This document shows, one piece after another, positions 27,124-35,983 of a stretch of DNA of 49,345 nucleotides. The notes below the pieces were generated by a model. It was not told where the DNA came from, did no database searches, and saw nothing but the letters and a program-made list of their open reading frames with translations. A program made the position numbers and the translations under genes. Location: assembly GCA_012271265.1 (NCBI GenBank), contig JAAXGQ010000045.1:1-49345 (forward strand), written 5' to 3'. Source of the stretch: Vicinamibacteraceae bacterium. Its GTDB lineage: Bacteria; Acidobacteriota; Vicinamibacteria; Marinacidobacterales; Marinacidobacteraceae. Each line of letters begins with the position of its first letter. Positions within the stretch are counted from its first letter, which is position 1.

Positions 27124-28450
27124 GGCCGCCCGGCCCCGGTCGAAGCGCCGGCTGTCCCCGCCCGTGAATGGGGAAGTAGGCGAGAGCGCCCGCAGCCGCG
27201 GTGGCCAGCCCCAGGAGTGACTCGTAGGGCCGCTCCAGAACGCTGTAGCCGAGCGCCCACCCGCTCATTCCCAGGAAGAAGAGCGGCGTCAGTGGATAGA
27301 GCGGCGTCCGGAACCGGCCCCGCAGCGCGCCGGCCACCCGGCCGCGGCGGAGGACGAACACGCCGGCGACGGTGAGGGCGGTCATGAGGCCCAGCGTGAA
27401 TCCCGCATAGAGCAGGATCTGCTCGAAAGTGCCCGAGTAGAGCAGAATGAGGCTCACGGCGAGCTGGACGACCAGCGCCCGATGGGGCACGCCGCCCCGA
27501 CTCGCGCGGCCCAGCACCCCCAGCCAGGGCTCGTCCTCGCCCATGGCCTTGACCACGCGCGGTCCCAGGAACACCATCGCGCTCACTGTGGACGCCAGGA
27601 CGATGGCCAGGAAGCCGGACATCACCCGGCCGCCCGCCTCGCCAAGAATCCGCTCGGCAGCGAGATAGCCGATCTCGACCTGTCCCGCGAGGAGGGACAG
27701 CGGCACGGTGCGAAGGATCACCAGGTTCACCAGCACGTAGAGCACGGTCACGATGAGCGTCCCGCCGACCAGGGCGTGGGCGAGTTTTTCCGGGCGGCGG
27801 AGGTCCCCGACGATGTAGGCTGCGGCGTTCCAGCCGGTATAGGCGTAGGACACGAAAACCAGCGAAACGGCGAAACCGGGGCTCGCCATCATGGCCAGGT
27901 CCCCGGGCATGAACCGCACCGGCTCGGCAACTCCGCCGGCGACGAAGCCGAGGCCGCAGAACCCGACGACCAGGAGGATCTTGGCGCCGGTGAGGAGGTT
28001 GTTCACCCCCGCGCCCCAACCCACCGGAAACGAGTGGACCACCGTGAAAAGGACCACCACTCCGGCGGCGAAATGCGTCGCGTGGATGCCGGGCATGAGC
28101 GGCCGCGCGTAGTCCGCCATGGCGGCCGCGGCGAGGGCCGTCGGAGCCGCGAATCCCACCGTCGCCGAGACAACCCCGGCGGCGAAGCCCAACGCCGGGT
28201 GAAACGTCCGCCGGAGCAGGTTGTACTCCCCTCCGGAGCGGGGGAACGCGGCCCCGAGCTCGCCGTAGACCATCGCCCCGGCCAGCGCCACCAGGCCGCC
28301 GGCCACCCAGAGCATGAGGGCGGGGAATTGCGACGGGACGACCGCGACCTGAAACCCAAGGCTGGTAAAGACGCCCGTGCCGATCATGTTCGCCACGACG
28401 AACAGGGCCGCCGTCGCGAGCGAGAGCCCGGCGCCCCGACGCGTGGTCAT
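27101..28450 (-). CDS. APC superfamily amino acid permease
   Basis: LSLATAALFVVANMIGTGVFTSLGFQ..., ELGAAFPRSGGEYNLLRRTFHPALGF, about 12 hydrophobic segments. Confidence 0.9.
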   Translation of the reverse strand: MTTRRGAGLSLATAALFVVANMIGTGVFTSLGFQVAVVPSQFPALMLWVAGGLVALAGAMVYGELGAAFPRSGGEYNLLRRTFHPALGFAAGVVSATVGFAAPTALAAAAMADYARPLMPGIHATHFAAGVVVLFTVVHSFPVGWGAGVNNLLTGAKILLVVGFCGLGFVAGGVAEPVRFMPGDLAMMASPGFAVSLVFVSYAYTGWNAAAYIVGDLRRPEKLAHALVGGTLIVTVLYVLVNLVILRTVPLSLLAGQVEIGYLAAERILGEAGGRVMSGFLAIVLASTVSAMVFLGPRVVKAMGEDEPWLGVLGRASRGGVPHRALVVQLAVSLILLYSGTFEQILLYAGFTLGLMTALTVAGVFVLRRGRVAGALRGRFRTPLYPLTPLFFLGMSGWALGYSVLERPYESLLGLATAAAGALAYFPIHGRGQPALRPGPGGPTGGAGG

Positions 28451-28562
28451 GCGCGCACTTCCCGGCGGCTGCGGATCACGGGCGGAGGCGCCGCCCCGTC
28501 ACCCCGCCCGCTGCCGGGGCGCGCGGAGGCGGGCGATGCGACTGCTGCGTTTTGGCGAGGGT

Positions 28563-29054
28563 TCAGCGGGAGGCGATCATGGCGATCTCGACGAGAGCGC
28601 CCAGGGGGATCGCCGCTACGGCGACGGTGGTGCGGGCGGGAGGAATGGCGCCCTCCGGGAAGTACGAGGCATACACCTCGTTCATGGCCGCGAAGTCGTT
28701 CACGTCCTGGAGGAAGACGTTCGTGTTGACCACGTGTTCGAAGCCCAGCCCGGCTTCACGGAGCACCGCCTGGAGGTTCTGCATGACCTGCTCCGTCTGC
28801 GCCGCGATGTCCCCGTCCACGAGGCCGCTGCCGTCCGGGTTCAGCGCGATCTGGCCGGCGAGGAACACCAGCCCCCCGGTGTCCACGCCCGAGGAATACG
28901 GGCCGACCGGCGTGATCTGACCGCTCAGGCGGGTCTTGTCCGGTCCGGCCGCCTCGGCTTCCGGAGCCGGAGCCGGCGGAGCACAGGCGAGGCCTGCTCC
29001 CAGGGGGACCAGGACGCCGAGTGCGATAGCGGTGCGGAACGGGCAATCGGACAT
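28563..29054 (-). CDS. RidA (YjgF/YER057c/UK114) family protein with lipoprotein signal
   Basis: ITPVGPYSSGVDTGGLVFLAGQIALNPDGSGLVDGDIAAQTEQVMQNLQAVLREAG...PPARTTVAVAAIPLGALVEIAMIA; lipobox GLAC. Confidence 0.88.
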   Translation of the reverse strand: MSDCPFRTAIALGVLVPLGAGLACAPPAPAPEAEAAGPDKTRLSGQITPVGPYSSGVDTGGLVFLAGQIALNPDGSGLVDGDIAAQTEQVMQNLQAVLREAGLGFEHVVNTNVFLQDVNDFAAMNEVYASYFPEGAIPPARTTVAVAAIPLGALVEIAMIASR

Positions 29055-29136
29055 GGACGGAAAACCTCCCGGGTGGTGCTGGCGGTGGCCGGCGGATCGT
29101 AACCGCGAGCGTGAGCCGCCGCTACGATCCCGCCCC

Positions 29137-29649
29137 ATGTGGCATCACCCCGGACGCGACGAATGCGCCCCCTACTACCAGGACGTGATCCGGCTGGTAC
29201 CCGAGGGGCACCTGGTGAAAACCGCGGTGGCCGAAATGGTGGCGCTTCGCCGTCTCCTCGAGGGTGTCGGGGACGAGGCGGCTTCCCGAGGCTACGCGCC
29301 GGGGAAGTGGTCGATCAAGGAGACCGTCGGCCACGTCGCGGACGTGGAACGGATCATGGCGGTCAGGGCCCTCTGCTTCGCCCGCGGCGAGCAGGCCCCG
29401 TTCCCGGGGATGGACCAGGACCCGTACGCCGCGATGGCCGCGCACGGGAAGCGTTCCCTGCCCTCGCTTCTCGATGAGTTGGAGTCGGTGCGGGGGGCGA
29501 CGGTCAGCCTGATGCGCTCGTTCGGTCCGGAGGAGCTGGCCCGCACCGGAACGGCGAGCGGCTTCGGCTTCACGGTGCGCGCCCTGTGCTTCCACACCGT
29601 GGGCCACGCGATCCACCACCGACGCATCATCGCGTCGCGCTACCTCTGA
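29137..29649 (+). CDS. DinB family protein
   Basis: YAPGKWSIKETVGHVADVERIMAVRALCFARGE...HTVGHAIHHRRIIASRYL. Confidence 0.88.
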   Translation: MWHHPGRDECAPYYQDVIRLVPEGHLVKTAVAEMVALRRLLEGVGDEAASRGYAPGKWSIKETVGHVADVERIMAVRALCFARGEQAPFPGMDQDPYAAMAAHGKRSLPSLLDELESVRGATVSLMRSFGPEELARTGTASGFGFTVRALCFHTVGHAIHHRRIIASRYL

Positions 29650-30898
29650 GGCCGGCAAGTCCCGCCGGGCGAATCCGGGCGCTCCACAGGAGGGTCCCGG
29701 CCCCGAGCGGGAGGAGGCCCACGGCTGCCGCGGTCCACGCGACGCCGGAATAGCCGACCGCGGCCATGAGGACTCCGGAAGCCGCGCTCCCCGACGCGGC
29801 CACTGCCCAGTTCAGGGAATCGGCGCGACGCTGCCGGACCAGCTTCCCGGCCGGATCCCCGCCGCGCGCGAGAACGGTGCTCGCCGCCACGAAGGCCAGA
29901 CTCCAGCCCAGCCCCAGGAGGGCAAGCGCCACGCCGAGCGATACCCCGACTCCCGGTGTCAGCGCCCCCAGCAGCCCGGCAGTCACGACCGCTGCCCCGC
30001 CGCCGAGCACCACGATCGCCGGACCGAGCCGGTCACAGAGCCAGCCCACCACCGGGGCCAGGCCGAACATGCCGAAAACGTGGCCCCCCATGATCACGGC
30101 GAGCGCGTCCAGCGAGCCGCCCCGTCCCATGACCACGACCGGCGTCATGGTCATCATGAGCATCATCGCCGCCTGCGCCCCCACCATGGCGACGACGGCG
30201 GCGGCGAGGCCAGGCGCTGACGGGCCGGACGCCGTCGCCGGTCCCGGCGGGGGCAACGCGGGCCGCGGCGGGCGAAACGCGGGTCGCGGCCGGGCGCGGA
30301 GGGCGCGGACCCGCCGCAGCGACCGGCTACGGAAGAGAATCACCGCGCAGGCACCGAAGAGGAGCGCCGCCGCGAGATAGGCCAGCGGGATCGAGGCATT
30401 CCCTGAGGAGCCGGCCAGCCGCCCGATTCCGCCGAGGAGGACCGGCCCGGCAAAGCTGCTCACCGCGGCCATCCACACGACAAAGCCGATGGCCCGACCC
30501 TGGCGGCGAGGCGGGAAGAGCAGCGCCGCTGCGAAACGGATCAGGTGGTACGCGGCGTAGCCGGCGCCAAGCAGGACGGCACCCCCGACATAGACGAGAA
30601 ACGGAGCGCCGCGCCAGGCGGCAAAGGCCGGCACGAGCGCAGCCGCCGCGGCAACGCCAAGACCGAGACCGAAAGCGGCTGGCCGGCCGAGACGCGGGAT
30701 CATGCGGGAGATCAACGGCGTGCCGAGGGCCATCCCCAGGGTGATCAGGGCGGAGGGAACGCCGATCCACACCGAGCCTGGCAGGTAGCGGGCGGACAAC
30801 ACCGGCGTCACCGTGATGACCAGCAGGAAGCCGGTGGAGGCGAGCACCGCGACGCCGAGCAGGACGACGAACGCCCGGAGCGGCGCCCGGAGCGGCAT
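29627..30898 (-). CDS. MFS transporter
   Basis: About 12 TM segments; AFVVLLGVAVLASTGFLLVITVTPVL, SALITLGMALGTPLISRMIPRLGRPAAFG. Confidence 0.85.
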   Translation of the reverse strand: MPLRAPLRAFVVLLGVAVLASTGFLLVITVTPVLSARYLPGSVWIGVPSALITLGMALGTPLISRMIPRLGRPAAFGLGLGVAAAAALVPAFAAWRGAPFLVYVGGAVLLGAGYAAYHLIRFAAALLFPPRRQGRAIGFVVWMAAVSSFAGPVLLGGIGRLAGSSGNASIPLAYLAAALLFGACAVILFRSRSLRRVRALRARPRPAFRPPRPALPPPGPATASGPSAPGLAAAVVAMVGAQAAMMLMMTMTPVVVMGRGGSLDALAVIMGGHVFGMFGLAPVVGWLCDRLGPAIVVLGGGAAVVTAGLLGALTPGVGVSLGVALALLGLGWSLAFVAASTVLARGGDPAGKLVRQRRADSLNWAVAASGSAASGVLMAAVGYSGVAWTAAAVGLLPLGAGTLLWSARIRPAGLAGLRGSATR

Positions 30899-30927
30899 CC
30901 CGGAGAGAGGGGCGGACCGGAGCGGAG

Positions 30928-32079
30928 CTACGGGGCTCCGTCCAGCGCGAAGCGGGCCGCGAGGTCAGCGAGAGCCCGGCGGGACGCGTCGCCGAGGCCA
31001 CGCCCGCTGCCAAGGGCTTCCTGTTCCCCCGGGGAGAGTCCGACTTCGGCGGCCCAGGCCTGGAACTCCTCGAGGGCGTCGTCGCCGGGGCCGACCCGCC
31101 AGGCCCCGTCCACGAGCCGCAGCTCATGCAGCGGCGCGCCCCCGGCCTCCTGGACCCGTTCCCGGAAGGCCAGGACTTCCGGAAGGACGAAGTCGTCCAT
31201 CGTTCCGACCACCTCGATCACCGGAATACGGAGCGCGGCCGGGGGGGCCGGGAGGACAGCGGCGGGCCCCGTCGCCACCGCGTCGAAGAAAGGCCAGAAG
31301 CGCGCGCCCCCGGAGCCGGTGCCCGCGGCCTCCTGGTAGCGGGCGCGGGCTTCGTCCGACTCCCGCCAGCGCTTCGCCAGTTCCAGACGGGTCTCGCGGC
31401 GGCGGGCGGCCGACGCTGGATCCCCGAGGTTGGCCGACACCAGCACTACGCCGTCGAAGGTGGGCTCGGCTGCCGACGCGGCGTAGCGGGCCAGTCCCCC
31501 GCCCTCCCCGTAGCCGAAGAGCACGAGGAAGTCGGGATCGCGCGCGAGGCGGGGCCGCACCTGGTCGAACATGAGGCGCGCAAAGGCCTCCACCAGGCGA
31601 TGGGCTTCGGGACCGGTTCCGAGTCCGGCCCGATCCAGGCTGGCCCAGGCAAAGCCCTGGTCAAGCGCCCACATCCCGACCAGGTCGTCGAGTTCGGTCG
31701 CGCCGCTGCCGAGCATCCGGCCTTCGGCGCCGCGGCGGATTCCCCCAACGCCCCGATGGGCGCCGATCACCAGCCCGCCGTTCCAGTCAGGCGGCCGCAT
31801 CGGAAGGCGGAGAACGAAGGGGCGGGCCGGCTCGCCGGTCGGCAGGGCGCGTCCGGGCGGCACCGAGGCGGCGAAGCCCTGCACCATCAGGGCGTCGCCG
31901 TAGGCGCGTCCGGGCAGGAGGGTCTCCCGGCCGGCGTGGATGTACAGATGAAGCCGGGCGTCGCATCCTGAGAGCGCGAGAGGCAGCAACGCTGCCGCGA
32001 GCAGGAACGGCACCCGCCGCGGCGCGGCCGGGCGCGAGGGACCGCGCGGAGGTCGGGAGCGGAAGGCCTCGCCGTACAC
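30928..32079 (-). CDS. Alpha/beta-hydrolase-fold-like lipoprotein, GxSxG elbow replaced by GYGEG
   Basis: Lipobox ALSGC; DFLVLFGYGEGGGLARYAASA; WNGGLVIGAHRGVGG. GTG start at 32079 preferred (GGGAG 6 nt upstream); in-frame ATG at 32118 is an alternative. Confidence 0.65.
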   Translation of the reverse strand: MYGEAFRSRPPRGPSRPAAPRRVPFLLAAALLPLALSGCDARLHLYIHAGRETLLPGRAYGDALMVQGFAASVPPGRALPTGEPARPFVLRLPMRPPDWNGGLVIGAHRGVGGIRRGAEGRMLGSGATELDDLVGMWALDQGFAWASLDRAGLGTGPEAHRLVEAFARLMFDQVRPRLARDPDFLVLFGYGEGGGLARYAASAAEPTFDGVVLVSANLGDPASAARRRETRLELAKRWRESDEARARYQEAAGTGSGGARFWPFFDAVATGPAAVLPAPPAALRIPVIEVVGTMDDFVLPEVLAFRERVQEAGGAPLHELRLVDGAWRVGPGDDALEEFQAWAAEVGLSPGEQEALGSGRGLGDASRRALADLAARFALDGAP

Positions 32080-32082
32080 AGA

Positions 32083-32211
32083 AACTCCCGAGGTCCCTGG
32101 TGAGGCTTCAGGCCTCATGCAGCGCGCTGGGCCGGCAGCAGGGGTCGCGAACGACCCGATCCGGATCCGGCCCCGCTGACCTGCCTGGGAGTGGTCAGGA
32201 CCTCGGGAGTT
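32083..32211 (-). ncRNA. Candidate structured cis-regulatory RNA (leader) upstream of the alpha/beta-hydrolase-like gene
   Basis: Minus strand: P1 AACUCCCGAGGUCC (32211-32198) with GGACCUCGGGAGUU (32096-32083), 14 bp perfect; P2 UGACC/GGUCA (32197-32193/32181-32177); P3 GGGCCGG/CCGGCCC (32173-32167/32135-32129) enclosing GGGUCG-UUCG-CGACCC (32157-32142); P4 UGAGGC/GCCUCA (32117-32112/32106-32101). Confidence 0.6.
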
Positions 32212-32251
32212 CGTCCGGTTGCGTCGGGGATTGGTCCGGCGGTGCGTTCAT
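32195..32251 (-). CDS. Candidate 18-codon upstream ORF / leader peptide MNAPPDQSPTQPDELPRS
   Basis: AAAGGGGGTCGGAA-ATG; the last codons GAA CTC CCG AGG TCC TGA cover the 5' strand of stem P1. Confidence 0.4.
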   Translation of the reverse strand: MNAPPDQSPTQPDELPRS

Positions 32252-32293
32252 TTCCGACCCCCTTTGTGAACGAAGGTTTCTGCCGACGGGTCG

Positions 32294-32324
32294 GTTATAG
32301 CACAGTCCGCAGCGTCCGCGTCAA
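32294..32324 (-). promoter_or_regulatory. Sigma70-like promoter
   Basis: Minus strand TTGACG (32324-32319), 17-19 nt spacer, TGC-TATAAC (-10 at 32299-32294) just downstream of the amidohydrolase stop. Confidence 0.65.
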
Positions 32325-32329
32325 GCGCG

Positions 32330-34171
32330 TCACTCCGGCAGGGCTCCGTGCTCGACCTTGCCCTCGACCATCGTCGCCACGATCCTCTCGCGCATGGTGA
32401 AGAGGAGCTCCGGATCCTCCTCCAGCACATCCAGTCCGGGCAGGTCGAGGACGACCAGATCGGCCAGCTTTCCGGGTTCGAGGCTGCCCCGCTCGTCCTC
32501 CTCGTGCGTCAGCCACGCGCCGTTGAAGGTGTACGAGCGCAGCGCCTCGGCGATGGTCACCGTCTCGTCCTCGCCGTAGGCGACCCCGGTCGTCTGGTCC
32601 CTGCGGGTGAGGAGCGCGAAAAAGCCCATCCACGGGTTGTGTGTGGTGACGCCATAGTCGGAACCGGAGGCCATGATCACCCCGCCCCGCATGTAGGTGC
32701 GGAAAGGCTGGAGGCGGGCCATGCGCTCCTGACCGGAGTTCGCCGCAAACGAGAGACCCTGCTGCCAGTTGAAGACCGGATTCGTGGCGGCGGCGATCCC
32801 GTAGCGGGCCATGTCCTCGAGCATCCGGGTCTTCGGCTCGATGGGGAAGTAGGCATGGATCACGCTCCAGCGCAGGTCGGGCATCAGGGCGTCGCCGCCC
32901 GCCTCGGCGCGCATCTCGTCGATCAGCTTCATGTAGAGATCCACGGTCTGACGCATCGCCTGATCACCGCAACTGTGGGTGTGGAGGTCCCAGCCGTGGG
33001 CGCGGATGGCGCGGTACTGCGCCTCGCGCACTTCGTAGTCGCGCACGACCGGGTTGCCGAAGTTCTGTTCCCCCTCGAGTTCATCCCACATGTGGAACGG
33101 CTCGGACATCCAGGCGCTGCGGGTGCCGACCCCCCCGTCGCCGTAGACCTTGACGCCGCGCCAGCGCAGGAAGCGGTCCCCCAGGTTGTTGACCTTGATC
33201 CCGTCAAGGTGCGCGGAGATCACCGCCGGCGGGTGGGTGTTGAAGGTGCCTTCGTAAACGGCCGAGATCCGCATCCGCAGGAAGCCCCGGTTCGCCGCTT
33301 CCTGGTAGATGCGCATGTTGTGCCCCATCCGCGAAGAGGGATCGATGATCGCAGTCACGCCGAGGGCCAGCATCTCGGCCACCCCGAGCCGGACGCTCTC
33401 CACCTCGTCCTCGAAGTCGGCCGGCGGCGGACGCTCCGTCACCAGGCGGGAGGCGATGGCTCCAAGGAAGATCCCGGTCGGGATTTCGCGGGTCACCGTC
33501 TCGCCGTCAATCTCCAGCTCCCGCTCGCCGCGAACGATCTGGTCCTCGAAGGTGAAGTCGGAAGGGTCCTCGAGCCACCAGGCCGGCCAGGTTGCCGGGT
33601 CCTCGTCGCGAATGCCCATCCGGCGGAACACCTCGGTGTTCACCGCCACGCCGCGGTAGACCCGATAGAGTGCCACCGGGTTCGCCGGGGCCGCTTCGTC
33701 GAGCTGCCAGCGCGTCACCATGGTCGGGTACTTGAACTGATCCCAGCGCCGGCCGACCACCCAGCCGCCGTCGGCGCCGACCCCTTCCGCCATGCGGGAA
33801 CGGACCTCGGCCACGATGTCCTCGGCCGACTCGGCGTAGCTGAGCTCCACGCCGCTGGTGATGTCGTTCCCAAGCGGCAGGAAGTGGATGTGGGAATCCT
33901 GGAGGCCGGGAATGACCGTCTTTCCGGTGAGGTCCACGTTCCGGGTCGCCGGCCCGGCCAGGGCGGCGACGGCGGCGGCGCTCCCGGCCGCCACCACCCG
34001 ACCATCCTTGATCGCCAGGGCTTCCACGATCCTGTCTTCGGCGTCCACGGTGCGGATCTCGGCCCCGGTGAGGATCCGATCCGGCTCCGGCGTCCACTGG
34101 GCGACCGCGGGACCGGGGAGAGACCCCAGCAAGACAACGGGTACGGCGAAACGAAGCCGACGAGTCATCAT
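32330..34171 (-). CDS. YtcJ-like amidohydrolase family protein, exported
   Basis: DRILTGAEIRTVDAEDRIVEALAIKDGRVVAAG, VIPGLQDSHIHFLPLG, MASGSDYGVTTHNPW, GSLEPGKLADLVVLD. Confidence 0.9.
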   Translation of the reverse strand: MMTRRLRFAVPVVLLGSLPGPAVAQWTPEPDRILTGAEIRTVDAEDRIVEALAIKDGRVVAAGSAAAVAALAGPATRNVDLTGKTVIPGLQDSHIHFLPLGNDITSGVELSYAESAEDIVAEVRSRMAEGVGADGGWVVGRRWDQFKYPTMVTRWQLDEAAPANPVALYRVYRGVAVNTEVFRRMGIRDEDPATWPAWWLEDPSDFTFEDQIVRGERELEIDGETVTREIPTGIFLGAIASRLVTERPPPADFEDEVESVRLGVAEMLALGVTAIIDPSSRMGHNMRIYQEAANRGFLRMRISAVYEGTFNTHPPAVISAHLDGIKVNNLGDRFLRWRGVKVYGDGGVGTRSAWMSEPFHMWDELEGEQNFGNPVVRDYEVREAQYRAIRAHGWDLHTHSCGDQAMRQTVDLYMKLIDEMRAEAGGDALMPDLRWSVIHAYFPIEPKTRMLEDMARYGIAAATNPVFNWQQGLSFAANSGQERMARLQPFRTYMRGGVIMASGSDYGVTTHNPWMGFFALLTRRDQTTGVAYGEDETVTIAEALRSYTFNGAWLTHEEDERGSLEPGKLADLVVLDLPGLDVLEEDPELLFTMRERIVATMVEGKVEHGALPE

Positions 34172-34249
34172 GGCCTCGCGGACTCTACCGCCGGTCCAGT
34201 CAGAATTCCGGCGTTACCCTGCCCGACTCCGCCCGGAGAAGGAGTTCCC

Positions 34250-35983
34250 ATGCGCCCGTACCGCCTCTTCGCCCTTGCTTTCGGCGCCGCCGCACTTGTC
34301 ACCGGCTGCGGCCCATCGGTTCCGGACATCGGGGGACCGGCCGACCTGGTGCTCCTCGGAGGTCGGGTTGTGACCGTGGACCCGGAGATCCCCGAGGGGG
34401 AAGCGGTCGCCGTGCGCGGCGGAAGGATCGCCGCCGTCGGAACGACTGCCGCGATCGAGGGAACCGTCGGACCGGACACCGAGGTCGTCCAGCTCGAAGG
34501 TCGGCTTGCGATTCCTGGTTTCATCGAGGGACACGGGCACTTCATGGCCGTCGGACAGGCGCAGCGCATCCTGAAGCTGGGCGAATCACCCAACTGGGCC
34601 GCCATCGTCAATCAGGTTGCGGAGGCGATCGCCTCGGCCGAGCCGGGCGGGTGGATCGACGGGCGCGGCTGGCACCAGGAAAAGTGGGACGAGGCGCCCG
34701 GCGGAGCGGTCGAGGGGCTGCCGCACCATCTGGGTCTTTCCGAGGTTTCGCCGGAGAACCCGGTGTTCCTCCGCCATGCGAGCGGCCACGCCGCCTTCGC
34801 CAACGCCCTCGCCCTGGAGCTGGCCGGCATCGACCGGAACACCCCTGACCCTCCCGGCGGCACGATCGTCCGCGATGCGGATGGAAACGCCACCGGCGCG
34901 CTGCGCGAGACGGCGCAGCGGCTCGTCGGGCAGGCGCGTAACCGGGCGCTGGCGGAGCGCACCGAGGAGGAGGTGCGGGCGGAAATGGAACTCGAACTGG
35001 AACTGGCCGCGGAAGAATCGCTGCGAAAGGGCGTCACCAGCTTCCAGGACGCCGGCTCGTCCTTCGCCACGATCGATTTCTTCCGCGAGATGGCGGAGGC
35101 AGGGCGGCTTCCCATCCGGCTCTACGTCATGGTGCGCGGACAGTCGAACGAGGAGATGGACGCCCGGCTCCCCGACTATCTGATGACGAACCACGCCGAC
35201 GGGTTTCTCACCGTGCGCTCGATCAAGCGCCAGGTGGACGGAGCCCTCGGCGCCCACGGCGCGTGGCTGCTCGAGCCCTACGACGACATGCCCTCCAGCG
35301 ACGGCCTCGTGCTCGAGGAGGTTCCGGACATCGAGGAGACCGCCCGGATCGCGCTGGAACACGGATTCCAGTTGAACACCCACGCGATCGGGGACCGGGG
35401 GAACCGCGAAGTGCTGGACCTCTACGAGCGGGCGTTCCGCGACGCCGGGGTGGACGGCGCGGAGCGGCGGTTCCGCATCGAGCACGCCCAGCACCTCCAC
35501 CCGGACGACATTCCACGCTTTGCAGAGCTGGGCGTGATCGCCGCGATGCAGGCCGTTCACGCCACCTCGGACGGCCCCTGGGTGCCGGAGAAGCTCGGGG
35601 ACGAGCGGGCGGAGAGCGGCGCCTACGTCTGGAGATCGCTGCTTGACAGCGGCGCCGTGGTCGCGAACGGCACGGACGCGCCGGTGGAGGATGTGGATCC
35701 GATCCCCAGCTACCACGCGACGGTCACCCGGGAACTCGCCGACGGCAGCCGGTTCTACCCGAAGGAGGCGCTCACCCGCGAGGAAGCCCTCTTCAGCTAC
35801 ACGATGGCCAACGCCTTCGCCGCGTTCGAGGAAGACGTGAAGGGGAGCCTTACCCCGGGCAAGTACGCGGACATCGTCGTGCTCACCAGGGACATCCTGG
35901 CGGTTCCTGAAGACGAGATCCGGGACGCCACGCCGGCGCTCACCATCGTCGGCGGGGAGATCGTCTACCGTGCCCCGGAATGA
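34250..35983 (+). CDS. YtcJ-like amidohydrolase family protein, lipoprotein
   Basis: GGAGAAGGAGTTCCC ribosome-binding site; lipobox VTGC; LVLLGGRVVTVDPEIPEGEAVAVRGGRIAAVG, LAIPGFIEGHGHFMAVG, VANGTDAPVEDVDPIPSYHA, GSLTPGKYADIVVL. Confidence 0.9.
   Translation: MRPYRLFALAFGAAALVTGCGPSVPDIGGPADLVLLGGRVVTVDPEIPEGEAVAVRGGRIAAVGTTAAIEGTVGPDTEVVQLEGRLAIPGFIEGHGHFMAVGQAQRILKLGESPNWAAIVNQVAEAIASAEPGGWIDGRGWHQEKWDEAPGGAVEGLPHHLGLSEVSPENPVFLRHASGHAAFANALALELAGIDRNTPDPPGGTIVRDADGNATGALRETAQRLVGQARNRALAERTEEEVRAEMELELELAAEESLRKGVTSFQDAGSSFATIDFFREMAEAGRLPIRLYVMVRGQSNEEMDARLPDYLMTNHADGFLTVRSIKRQVDGALGAHGAWLLEPYDDMPSSDGLVLEEVPDIEETARIALEHGFQLNTHAIGDRGNREVLDLYERAFRDAGVDGAERRFRIEHAQHLHPDDIPRFAELGVIAAMQAVHATSDGPWVPEKLGDERAESGAYVWRSLLDSGAVVANGTDAPVEDVDPIPSYHATVTRELADGSRFYPKEALTREEALFSYTMANAFAAFEEDVKGSLTPGKYADIVVLTRDILAVPEDEIRDATPALTIVGGEIVYRAPE

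Noticed and set aside
32083-32211. MITE-like insertion with 14-bp terminal inverted repeats
   Set aside because: No target-site duplication is visible, and the elaborate internal helices, the SD in the stem and the upstream promoter fit a structured leader better; single copy in the window. Not fully excluded
32348-34249. N-terminal about 634-aa extension of the 1211-aa plus ORF
   Set aside because: It is antisense to a well-supported amidohydrolase; the true start is ATG 34250 with a ribosome-binding site and lipoprotein signal
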